This document shows, one piece after another, positions 8,419-14,520 of a stretch of DNA of 14,520 nt. The position numbers and the translations under genes are program-made. The stretch is from assembly GCA_012841845.1 (NCBI GenBank), contig DUTZ01000085.1, forward strand, positions 1 through 14,520, in the 5' to 3' direction. The first letter of the stretch is position 1; each line of letters opens with the position of its first letter. A model generated the notes under the pieces. The model saw only the letters and a program-made list of their open reading frames with translations, was not told the DNA's origin and searched no databases. The DNA comes from Actinomycetales bacterium. GTDB taxonomy: Bacteria > Actinomycetota > Actinomycetes > Mycobacteriales > Mycobacteriaceae.

Positions 8419-9311
8419 GACCGGGCCCCCGCGTCCTCGGCGGTGACGGCGGCGTCCGCGTCGCGGCGCAGCTCCGCGGCCTTGGCGTCGATCTTCCCGC
8501 CGAGCGCCAGCCGGAGCGCCCGGTCCACGAGCGGCACGGGCAGCCAGTCCATGACGCGCCGGCTCACGTCCCACTTCACGGCGTAGCGGTGGCGGGGCCG
8601 CGAGGTGGTCCCGGCGGTCCACACCGCCTCGGCCAGGATCCGGGGATCGGCCGCCTTGTCGTCCTCCCCCGCCGCCAACTCACCCATCACGGCGGCCATG
8701 GCGGCGAACGGCGACCCGGGCCGGGTGGACTCCTGGAAGCGGCGCAGGATCGAGGCGGTCATGCCGGTGCGGAACGGGCCGGGCTGGACCAGCACCACGT
8801 CGAGGCCGAGGAACATGAGCTCGCGGCGCAGCGAGTCGCCGTAGGCCTCGATCGCGTGCTTGCTCATGGCGTAGGCGCCGTTCATGGGCATGGCGTGCTG
8901 CGGACCGGTCTCGGAGCTGATGAGCACGACCCGGCCGCCGCTCCCGCGGAGCAGGTCGAACAGCGCGTGGACGGTGCGGACGGTGCCCATGACGTTGACG
9001 TCGATGACCTGCTGCACGCGGTCCGGGTCCAGCTCGCCGAGCGGGCCGATCCCGAGGACGCCGGCGAAGGTGATCACCGCGTCGAGCCGGCCGTGCTCGT
9101 CCCGGACGCGGTCGGCGAGGGCGGCCAGGGAGGCGGAGTCGGTGACGTCGGCGGCCACGCCCGTGATCCCGGCCCGGTCGGCGGGGGCGGTGAGGTCGAC
9201 GGCGACGACGGCCCAGCCGCGGCTGGCGTACAGCTCGGCGGTCGCCGCGCCGAGGCCGCCGCCGGCTCCGGTGATGACGGCGACGGGGGCGGTGTTCTTC
9301 GTGGGGCTCAT
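8415..9311 (-). CDS. Short-chain dehydrogenase/reductase
   Basis: A 298-residue SDR. Cofactor motif TGAGGGLG (14-21), Asp39 after beta-2 (suggesting NAD(H)), Asn106, Ser132/133, and Tyr147/Lys151 in YAMSK. The C-terminus is about 45 residues longer than a minimal SDR and rich in Ala/Arg; it contains RVMDWLPVPLVDRALR, which may form an amphipathic helix that could touch membrane, as in SDRs acting on lipids or steroids. Start ATG 9311 has only a weak GGGG upstream. It lies 21 bases behind the LLM gene and overlaps the pirin start. The substrate is not predictable. Confidence 0.92.
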   Translation of the reverse strand: MSPTKNTAPVAVITGAGGGLGAATAELYASRGWAVVAVDLTAPADRAGITGVAADVTDSASLAALADRVRDEHGRLDAVITFAGVLGIGPLGELDPDRVQQVIDVNVMGTVRTVHALFDLLRGSGGRVVLISSETGPQHAMPMNGAYAMSKHAIEAYGDSLRRELMFLGLDVVLVQPGPFRTGMTASILRRFQESTRPGSPFAAMAAVMGELAAGEDDKAADPRILAEAVWTAGTTSRPRHRYAVKWDVSRRVMDWLPVPLVDRALRLALGGKIDAKAAELRRDADAAVTAEDAGARS

Positions 9312-9332
9312 ACCCCGACGGTACCGGTGTCC

Positions 9333-10190
9333 TCAGTCCTGTGGCTGCAGCCCGAGCTTGCCCGCCAGGCGCTCGATGTAGGCGAGCACCTCCTCCTCCG
9401 ACCGGTCCGGCGTGCCGTAGACGAGCTCGTCCACGCCGAGGTCGCGGTACCACGCGATCTTCTCCGGGTCCGGCTTGCCGTCGAGCACCACGACGTAGGG
9501 CGCGCCCTCCCGGCCCGCCTCGGCCCACAGCTCGCGCAGGCGACGCACGCTCTCGTCGATGCCGGTCGAGATGGGGGTGGTCATCCAGCCGTCTGCGCTG
9601 CGGACGATCCACTTGAGGTTCTTCTCCGTGCCCGCCCCGCCCACGAGCGTCAGCGGCCCGGGCGTGCGCGCGGTCTTGGGCCACGCCCAGCTCGGGCCGA
9701 AGTCCACGAACTCGCCGTGGAACTCGGCCTCCTCCTGGGTCCACAGCGCGCGCATGGCCTCGAGGTACTCGCGGAGCATGGTGCGACGGCGCGCCGGCGG
9801 TACGTCGTGATCGGCCAGCTCGTCGAGGTTCCAGGCGAAGCCCACGCCGAGGACCGTCCGGCCGTCCGAGAGGTGGTCCACCGAGGCGATGGTCTTGGCG
9901 AGGGTGATCGGGTCGCTCTCCACGGGGATGGCCACGGCGGTGCCGAGCCGGATCGTCGTCGTCACCGCCGACGCCGCCGCCAACGACACCCACGGGTCCA
10001 GGGTGCGGCGGTACCGCTCGTCGGGCAGCTCCGCGCCCCCGGTCCCCGGGTGGGCGGCCTCGCGCCGGACCGGGATGTGGGTGTGCTCGGGGACGTAGAA
10101 CGCCGAGAACCCCGCGCGCTCGGCGGCCGCGGCGGCCGTGGCGGGGCGGATCCCGCGGTCGCTGGTGAACAGGGTGAGACCGAATTCCAT
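9333..10190 (-). CDS. LLM-class F420-dependent (or FMN) oxidoreductase
   Basis: A 285-residue luciferase-like TIM-barrel protein. Visible family segments include FGLTLF at the start, AGFSAFYVPEHTHIP, IRLGTAVAIPVESDPITLAKTIA split by short loops, LSDGRTVLGVGFAWN, and PLTLVGGAG in the phosphate-binding part. It most resembles the Rv2161c-type F420 group, so hydride transfer with coenzyme F420 is likely; FMN monooxygenase activity cannot be excluded. Start ATG 10190 (MEFGLT) has GAGGAG at 10196-10201; an upstream in-frame ATG at 10214 is less likely because it leaves the operator against the start. First gene of the five-gene leftward operon, with an operator-like site 27 bases upstream. Confidence 0.9.
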   Translation of the reverse strand: MEFGLTLFTSDRGIRPATAAAAAERAGFSAFYVPEHTHIPVRREAAHPGTGGAELPDERYRRTLDPWVSLAAASAVTTTIRLGTAVAIPVESDPITLAKTIASVDHLSDGRTVLGVGFAWNLDELADHDVPPARRRTMLREYLEAMRALWTQEEAEFHGEFVDFGPSWAWPKTARTPGPLTLVGGAGTEKNLKWIVRSADGWMTTPISTGIDESVRRLRELWAEAGREGAPYVVVLDGKPDPEKIAWYRDLGVDELVYGTPDRSEEEVLAYIERLAGKLGLQPQD

Positions 10191-10216
10191 GCGTGCTCCT
10201 CGTGCGCCTGACACGT

Positions 10217-10233
10217 GACCAGACAGGTGTCCA
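10217..10233 (-). promoter_or_regulatory. Operator-like motif copy C (minus strand TGGACACCTGTCTGGTC)
   Basis: Fourth copy of TGGACAnnTGTYTRGWC, 27 bases upstream of the LLM start and over 8 kb from the other three. It is oriented toward the LLM gene. Across the four copies 12 of 17 positions are invariant. This implies that the LLM operon belongs to the same TetR regulon as the aldehyde dehydrogenase operon. Confidence 0.6.
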
Positions 10234-10290
10234 GCGGTGGTGTCCCGAGACTAGCGCACTGCGCCGCCGACAGCACCACCATCCCCCCGA

Positions 10291-10362
10291 AAATCGGCGA
10301 CCCCGCCGGCGTATCGGCGGCCCATGTGGGAGTCGCCGACGCATCAGCAGGGTCGCCGATTT
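10291..10362 (-). terminator. Perfect 13-base inverted repeat with nested copies; terminator or palindromic element
   Basis: AAATCGGCGACCC (10291-10303) is perfectly complementary to GGGTCGCCGATTT (10350-10362). The 46-base interior holds a smaller inverted pair, TCGGCG (10314-10319) and CGCCGA (10334-10339), variants of the same core. Read on the minus strand, the distal arm ends in TTTT. It lies 58 bases beyond the stop of the toroid-protein gene and upstream of the LLM promoter, so a terminator for the GT operon is the simplest role. The long loop and repeated core also fit a mobile palindromic (REP-like) element. Confidence 0.5.
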
Positions 10363-10419
10363 GTGGTTGCGCGCGTGGGTGGGCGTGTGCGCGTGCCGCG
10401 GGGACGGGGGCCGGCCGGG

Positions 10420-11529
10420 TCAGCGGCAGTCGGCGCCCTCGCAGGCCGCGGGGTCGCCCGGCAGCGACTGCAGGCGCTGCATGGTGTGGTCGGAGACGTA
10501 GCGGAAGATCTCGTTGCCCGGCGTGGTCCGCGAGAGCGCGTCGGCCGCGAGCAGCATCGCCGCCGCCGTCCACGTGCTCAGCTCCACCGGCCAGCGCTTG
10601 CCGTCGGCGTAGACGAGGCCGGTCCAGTACGAGCCGTCCGTGTCGCGCAGGTGCTGCATGTTGGTGAACTGCTCGAGCGCCTGCTCGTGCAGCCCCGCCG
10701 CCTCGAGCGAGAGCACGAGCTCGCACGTCTCGGCGCCGGTCACCCACGGCCGGTGGTCCACGCAGCGGATGCCCAGGCCCTCCACCACGAAGTCGTCCCA
10801 GCGGGAGGCCAGCCGCTCGGCCGCCTGCTCGCCCACCATGACGCCGCCGAGGACCGGGTAGTACCAGTCCATGGAGAACTCGGGCTTGGGCAGGAACAGC
10901 TCGGGGTGCGCGCGCAGCGCGTGGCCCAGGCGGTCGGCGGCCGCGTCCCAGTCCGGCGCGGTCTCGCCGAGCTCCTCGGCGATCGCCACCCCGCACCGCA
11001 GCGCGTGGTGGATGCTCGACGAGCCGGTGATGAGCGCCTCCTCGCAGAAGCCCTTGTCCCCCGAGCCCCACCACATCTGGCCCTCGGGCCCCTGGAAGAG
11101 CAGCACCAGGTCGAGCGCGCGGCGCACCGTGTCCCACATGGACTCGAGGAAGCCGGGGCGGCCGGTGACGAGGTGGTGGTGCCACACGCCGACGGCGACG
11201 TAGGCGCAGAAGTTGGAGTCCGTCTCGTCGTCCTCCACCACGCCGTCCTGCCAGCGGATCGGCCACGAACCGTCCGCGCGCTGCGTGTCGCGCAGGAACC
11301 CGTAGGCGCGCTCGGCGGCCTCCCACTGGCCGGCCACGGACAGGCCCATGGCGGACTCGACGTGGTCCCACGGGTCGGTGTGCCCGCCCGTGAACCAGGG
11401 GATCTCGCCGCTGGGCTTCTGGACGGACGCGATCCACGCGCCGGATGCGCGCACGGCGTCCTCGGACAGCACGCCCGGGACGCTGGGCACGAGACGGGTG
11501 CGGACGTCCTCGGTGGTCGGAGCAGCCAC
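10420..11529 (-). CDS. Alpha/alpha-toroid (squalene cyclase/prenyltransferase-like) protein, function unknown
   Basis: A 369-residue helical protein with QW-like repeats: ASVQKPSGEIPWF (34-46), FLRDTQRADGSWPIRW (78-93) and MQHLRDTDGSYWTG (291-304). This points to the alpha/alpha-barrel fold of squalene cyclases, prenyltransferase subunits and six-hairpin glycosidases. It lacks the DxDD acid motif of class II terpene cyclases; an acidic stretch EDDETD (99-104) and DPWDHVE (52-58) are candidate active-site or binding residues. No signal peptide or membrane segment is seen, so it should be cytoplasmic. GTG start at 11529, 6 bases after the methyltransferase stop, implies translational coupling. 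With a glycosyltransferase and a methyltransferase as partners, a carbohydrate-active or glycolipid role is more likely than terpene cyclisation; this is inference. Confidence 0.8.
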   Translation of the reverse strand: MAAPTTEDVRTRLVPSVPGVLSEDAVRASGAWIASVQKPSGEIPWFTGGHTDPWDHVESAMGLSVAGQWEAAERAYGFLRDTQRADGSWPIRWQDGVVEDDETDSNFCAYVAVGVWHHHLVTGRPGFLESMWDTVRRALDLVLLFQGPEGQMWWGSGDKGFCEEALITGSSSIHHALRCGVAIAEELGETAPDWDAAADRLGHALRAHPELFLPKPEFSMDWYYPVLGGVMVGEQAAERLASRWDDFVVEGLGIRCVDHRPWVTGAETCELVLSLEAAGLHEQALEQFTNMQHLRDTDGSYWTGLVYADGKRWPVELSTWTAAAMLLAADALSRTTPGNEIFRYVSDHTMQRLQSLPGDPAACEGADCR

Positions 11530-11535
11530 GGCCGA

Positions 11536-12261
11536 TCAGACCCCCGCGCTCTCGGGCTTGCGCAGGTAGAACACGATCGACTTGCCCATCACGGGGTTGA
11601 GCAGCTTCTCGGCCGTGCGCGTCACCCACGGGCCCTTCATGAGGTCCCACACCAGGAGCTTGTGGTACGCCTTGGGCAGCGGGTGGTCGTCGTTCTCCGT
11701 GCCCACCGCGCACTTGAGCCACCAGTACGGGGCGTGCAGCGCGTGGGCGAAGCCGGTGCCCGTCACCTCGAGGCCCGCGGCGCGGAGCTTGTAGCCCAGC
11801 TCCTCGGCCGTGTAGATGCGGCAGTGGCCGCCCGGGTTCGAGTGGTAGTCGTCCGAGAGCTTCCAGCACAGCTTCTCGGGCCACTCGCGCGGCACCGTCA
11901 CGGCGGCGAGTCCGCCCGGCTTGAGGATGCGCACGAGCTCGGCGATCGCCCTGGTGTCCTCCGGCACGTGCTCCAGCACCTCGGAGATCAGCACGAGGTC
12001 GAAGGTCCCGTCCTCGTAGGGCATGTTGAGCGCGTCGCCGACGAGCGCCTCGCCCCTGGACTCCGGCAGGCCCTCGCCGACCTCCTTCATCGCCTCGAGC
12101 ATCTCGCCCACCTGGCGCATCTCGTCGGCGTTCTGGTCGAAGGCGGTGACGTCGGCGCCACGCCTGTAGAGCTCGAACGTGTGCCGGCCCATCCCGGCCC
12201 CCACGTCGATGGCCCGCATGCCCGGGCGCACACCCAGACGGTCGAAGTCCACGGTCAGCAT
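11536..12261 (-). CDS. Class I SAM-dependent methyltransferase (Methyltransf_11 type)
   Basis: A 241-residue methyltransferase. Motif I is AIDVGAGMGRHTFEL (17-31), the acidic residue of motif II is in VTAFDQNADEM, and later motifs are GDALNMPYEDGTFDLVL, ISEVLEHVPED and LKPGGLAAVTVP. The C-terminal part is Trp/Tyr/Lys-rich (PYWWLKCAV, LVWDLMKGPWV) and may bind the acceptor or membrane. Start ATG 12261 lies inside the last codons of the glycosyltransferase gene (7-base overlap), with AGGAGGA 6 bases upstream. The tight coupling suggests that it methylates the product of that glycosyltransferase or a shared intermediate. The acceptor is unknown. Confidence 0.9.
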   Translation of the reverse strand: MLTVDFDRLGVRPGMRAIDVGAGMGRHTFELYRRGADVTAFDQNADEMRQVGEMLEAMKEVGEGLPESRGEALVGDALNMPYEDGTFDLVLISEVLEHVPEDTRAIAELVRILKPGGLAAVTVPREWPEKLCWKLSDDYHSNPGGHCRIYTAEELGYKLRAAGLEVTGTGFAHALHAPYWWLKCAVGTENDDHPLPKAYHKLLVWDLMKGPWVTRTAEKLLNPVMGKSIVFYLRKPESAGV

Positions 12262-13643
12262 GCGGCGTCCTCCTGCTCACGGATGTCGTGCCGGCCGGAC
12301 CCCGGGAGGGTCTCGGCCTCGTCGTCGGTGACGGTCTCGTCGGTGAGGTGCTCGTCGATCTCGGCCTGGTCCGGCCCGATCACCGGGCCGGCGGTGAGGT
12401 CCGGCAGCGCCTCGCCGCGGACCCGCGCGATGGCGGTCTGGTACACCTCGACGGTCCGACGGGCCACGGCCGCCCAGCTGTAGCGCTCCATGACGCGCGC
12501 CCGGCCGCCCTCGGACAGGCGCCGGCGCTCGCCGGGATCGGCCAGCAGGGCCGAGATCTCGCGGGCCAGGGCGTCGACGTCGCCGGGCTCCACGAGCCGC
12601 GCCGCCGAGTCGTCGGTGCCCACCACCTCGGGCAGCGCGCCGGCGCGGCTGGCGACGAGGGCGCAGCCACTCGACATCGCCTCCACCGCCGGCAGCGAGA
12701 ACCCCTCGTACATACTCGGCACCACCGCGATCTCGGCCGAGCCGACGAGATCGGCCAACTCGTCGTCGTCCACCCCCGACACCAGGTCCACGGCGTCCCG
12801 CAGGTGGAGCTTGTCCAGCAGCTTGGCGGCCTCGCCCTTCTCCTTGAGCTTGGACACCAGCGTGAGCCGCACGCCGGGGTGCTCCTCGCGCACCCTGGCC
12901 AGCGCGCGCAGCAGGACCGGGACGCCCTTGAGCGGCTGGTCGGCGCTGGCCACGCACACCAGGCGTCCGGGCTCGCGCTCGCGGTCGGCGTGGAAGCGGT
13001 CGGTGTCCACGCCCAGCGGGATGGTGACGATCCGGTCCGGGTCCACACCGAAGTCGCTCGCGATGTCGGCGGCCGAGTTGCTCGAGACCGTGATGATCTC
13101 CTCGAGCTTGCGCGAGACCCGCTTCTGCATGCCGAGGAAGCCGAACCAGCGCCAGGTGGTGATCTTCTTGCGCAGCGGCGCCTCGGCCATCGCCAGCTCG
13201 CGGTCGCGCGTGATGGGGTGGTGCACGGTGGCCACCACCGGGAAGCCCGCCTCCTCGAGGGTGAGCAGCCCGGAGCCGAGGCACTGGTTGTCGTGCACCA
13301 CGTCGAAGTCGCCGAGCCGCTTCTTCAGCTCGCGCGCCGCGCGGAGGCTGAAGGTGCGCGGCTCCGGGAACCCGGCCGACCACATGGTGATCACCTCGAG
13401 CACGTCGATCCAGTCGCGGATCTCGCGCGGGTGCGGGGTGCGGAACGGGTCGGCGTCGTTGTACAGGTCCAGGCTGGGGATCTTGGTGAGCGTGGGGCCC
13501 GGGTCGAGTTCCGGGTAGGGCTGGCCGGAGAAGACCTCGACGGTGTGGCCGAGCGCCGCCAGCTCGCGGCTCAGGTGCCGGACGTAGACACCCTGCCCAC
13601 CGCCGTGGGGCTTACTCCTGTAGGAGAGCAACGCTATCCGCAC
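12255..13643 (-). CDS. GT4-family glycosyltransferase
   Basis: A 462-residue GT-B fold retaining glycosyltransferase. The N-terminal acceptor domain begins MRIALLSYRSKPHGGGQG with the Gly-rich loop of GT4 enzymes. The donor domain holds the family E-x7-E motif EGFSLPAVE (Glu313 and Glu321), followed by AMSSGCALVASRAGALPEVVG. It would transfer a sugar from a nucleotide donor, probably at the cytoplasmic membrane face. Chosen start GTG 13643 has AAGGAGGAGA at 13651-13660 and a 7-base spacer; an upstream ATG at 13709 would add 22 residues unlike GT4 N-termini. About 40 acidic, low-complexity residues follow the catalytic part at the C-terminus. First gene of the GT/methyltransferase/toroid operon. 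Donor and acceptor are unknown. Confidence 0.93.
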   Translation of the reverse strand: MRIALLSYRSKPHGGGQGVYVRHLSRELAALGHTVEVFSGQPYPELDPGPTLTKIPSLDLYNDADPFRTPHPREIRDWIDVLEVITMWSAGFPEPRTFSLRAARELKKRLGDFDVVHDNQCLGSGLLTLEEAGFPVVATVHHPITRDRELAMAEAPLRKKITTWRWFGFLGMQKRVSRKLEEIITVSSNSAADIASDFGVDPDRIVTIPLGVDTDRFHADREREPGRLVCVASADQPLKGVPVLLRALARVREEHPGVRLTLVSKLKEKGEAAKLLDKLHLRDAVDLVSGVDDDELADLVGSAEIAVVPSMYEGFSLPAVEAMSSGCALVASRAGALPEVVGTDDSAARLVEPGDVDALAREISALLADPGERRRLSEGGRARVMERYSWAAVARRTVEVYQTAIARVRGEALPDLTAGPVIGPDQAEIDEHLTDETVTDDEAETLPGSGRHDIREQEDAAC

Positions 13644-13705
13644 CGTGCGATCTCCTCCTTCCGCCTTCTCGGGCCCGGCGCCGTCCGCGCACGCGGCGGC
13701 CCCGG

Positions 13706-13717
13706 GCACATCTGTGC
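13706..13717. promoter_or_regulatory. Palindrome GCACATCTGTGC upstream of GT operon
   Basis: GCACA-N2-TGTGC inverted repeat, 63 bases upstream of the GT start and 5 bases from the KstR-like box. It could be a second regulator site or part of a 5' leader hairpin. Confidence 0.35.
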
Positions 13718-13722
13718 AAGTC

Positions 13723-13736
13723 TAGAACACGTTCAG
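13723..13736. promoter_or_regulatory. KstR-like operator (TAGAACACGTTCAG)
   Basis: Matches 7 of the 8 fixed bases of the KstR consensus TnnAACnnGTTnnA; only the last A is replaced by G. The CTAGAACACGTTC part is what typical KstR boxes look like. It overlaps the stop codon of the partial SDR gene and lies 80 bases upstream of the glycosyltransferase GTG. On the minus strand a TAGACT hexamer (13724-13719) that could act as a -10 element overlaps it, a good position for a repressor. KstR controls sterol catabolism genes in mycobacteria and rhodococci. Confidence 0.55.
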
Positions 13737-14520
13737 GACGGGAAACGATCTGGCAGGTCCCCGCGGCTCTCCAACTCCCGGCGGTAGCGCGCCATCCCCC
13801 GCCGGCCCAGCGGCTCCAGCGCGGGTAGCAGCCACGGCAACGCCCCTGGGGCCAGCATCGCGGCGCGCGCCAGCAGCCCGTCCACCCGGTTCGGGAACAC
13901 CTCCGTCCGGCGGGTGCCGATCGCGGCCACCACGTGGTCGGCGACCTGCCCCGGCGTCTGCGGCGGGCCCAGGAACTGCAGCGCGTTGCCGCCCTCGGCC
14001 ACCTCCCGCCACAGCATGGGGGTGTCCACCGACGACGGCATCACGGACGTCACCCCGATCCCCTCCGGCCGCAGCGCCGTGCCGAGCGACACCATGGCCG
14101 CCCGCAGCCCCGCCTTGGCCGCCGCGTACACCGTCTGGTCCGGCATCGGCAGCACGCCGCCGAGCGAACCCAGCGCGATGACCTGCGCGCGCATCCCGTC
14201 GGCGAGGCGCCCCCGGCGCAGCAGCGGCAGCGCCCGGCGGGTGAGCACGAGCGGCGACGTGAGGTCGAGGTCGATCTCCGCCGCGATCGAGGCGTCGCTC
14301 CGCTCGGCGAAGGGGGTGGTGACGACGACGCCGCCCGCGTGTACCAGGAGGTCGATCCGCCCGTGAGTCCGCTCGACGTACTCCACCAGGCGGTCGAGGT
14401 CGTCGGCATCGGTGACGTCGACCGTCAGGGCGGTGGCGCCGGAGCCGAGGCCGGCGGTGAGCGCGTCGAGGCGACCGGAGTCGAGGTCGGCCAGCACGAG
14501 CCGTGCGCCGATGGCGGCGA
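13733..14520 (-). CDS. Short-chain dehydrogenase/reductase (N-terminus beyond window)
   Basis: About 262 C-terminal codons of an SDR; the frame stays open to the window edge and reads AIGARLVLADLD, the helix and strand beta-2 just after the missing TGxxxGIG loop. Asp in LADLDSG suggests NAD(H). The usual NNAG is VHAGG here, a His-for-Asn change. Catalytic Ser is in ALGSLGG and Tyr/Lys in VYAAAKAG; PSSVDTPM follows. The C-terminal 60 residues are hydrophobic and Pro/Arg-rich (LLARAAMLAPGALPWLLPALEPL), possibly membrane-associating. About 30 N-terminal residues are missing. It lies 89 bases upstream of the GT gene on the same strand. Confidence 0.9.
   Translation of the reverse strand, partial: AAIGARLVLADLDSGRLDALTAGLGSGATALTVDVTDADDLDRLVEYVERTHGRIDLLVHAGGVVVTTPFAERSDASIAAEIDLDLTSPLVLTRRALPLLRRGRLADGMRAQVIALGSLGGVLPMPDQTVYAAAKAGLRAAMVSLGTALRPEGIGVTSVMPSSVDTPMLWREVAEGGNALQFLGPPQTPGQVADHVVAAIGTRRTEVFPNRVDGLLARAAMLAPGALPWLLPALEPLGRRGMARYRRELESRGDLPDRFPS

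Noticed and set aside
10420..11529. Class II terpene cyclase (squalene-hopene cyclase) call for the toroid protein
   Set aside because: QW-like repeats are present but the catalytic DxDD motif is missing and the protein is about 369 residues, well short of true cyclases.
8589..13787. Several long plus-strand open frames (8589-10211, 10324-12483, 12288-13787)
   Set aside because: They lie antisense to well-supported SDR, LLM, toroid, methyltransferase and GT genes and show no recognisable domains.

Overview
The window is very GC-rich, densely coded DNA with GTG/ATG starts and purine-rich ribosome binding sites, as in a high-GC actinobacterium. The gene content points to the Mycobacteriales (Mycobacterium, Rhodococcus, Gordonia, Dietzia and relatives). 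It has an F420-type LLM oxidoreductase, a KstR-like DNA box, and a gene order matching what I recall of the M. tuberculosis Rv0766c-Rv0771 block. I do not assign a genus. No tRNA, rRNA, CRISPR array or insertion sequence is visible. Sixteen protein genes are called; both edge genes (P450 at the left, SDR at the right) are cut by the window.

Region 1 (1-5650) is an oxidative catabolism locus with a divergent control region. Leftward run a TetR-type regulator and, 8 bases behind it, a cytochrome P450. Rightward run an aldehyde dehydrogenase, a classical SDR, a 3-hydroxyisobutyrate-dehydrogenase-like enzyme and a carboxymuconolactone-decarboxylase-like protein; the last junctions are ATGA-type overlaps or nearly so. 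The likely chemistry is hydroxylation followed by successive NAD-linked oxidations; the substrate cannot be read from sequence.

Region 2 (5651-6554) is a 244-base non-coding stretch with a direct and an inverted repeat, then a lone Methyltransf_24-type methyltransferase. It runs convergently into region 3.

Region 3 (6568-10190) is a leftward operon: LLM flavin/F420 oxidoreductase, SDR, pirin, small GNAT and AhpD-like protein. Its genes overlap or lie at most 21 bases apart.

The key regulatory observation is a 17-base motif, TGGACAnnTGTYTRGWC. It occurs three times around the tetR/aldehyde dehydrogenase divergent promoter and once 27 bases upstream of the LLM gene. This suggests that one TetR protein controls both regions 1 and 3.

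Region 4 (10191-10419) is non-coding. It holds that fourth operator and a perfect 13-base inverted repeat with nested copies of the same core, probably the 3' end structure of the next operon.

Region 5 (10420-13643) is a tightly coupled leftward three-gene operon: GT4 glycosyltransferase, class I methyltransferase, and an alpha/alpha-toroid protein with QW-like repeats. It looks like an uncharacterised glycoconjugate or lipid modification system. A KstR-like box lies about 80 bases upstream of it, overlapping the stop codon of a partial SDR gene that enters from the right edge.
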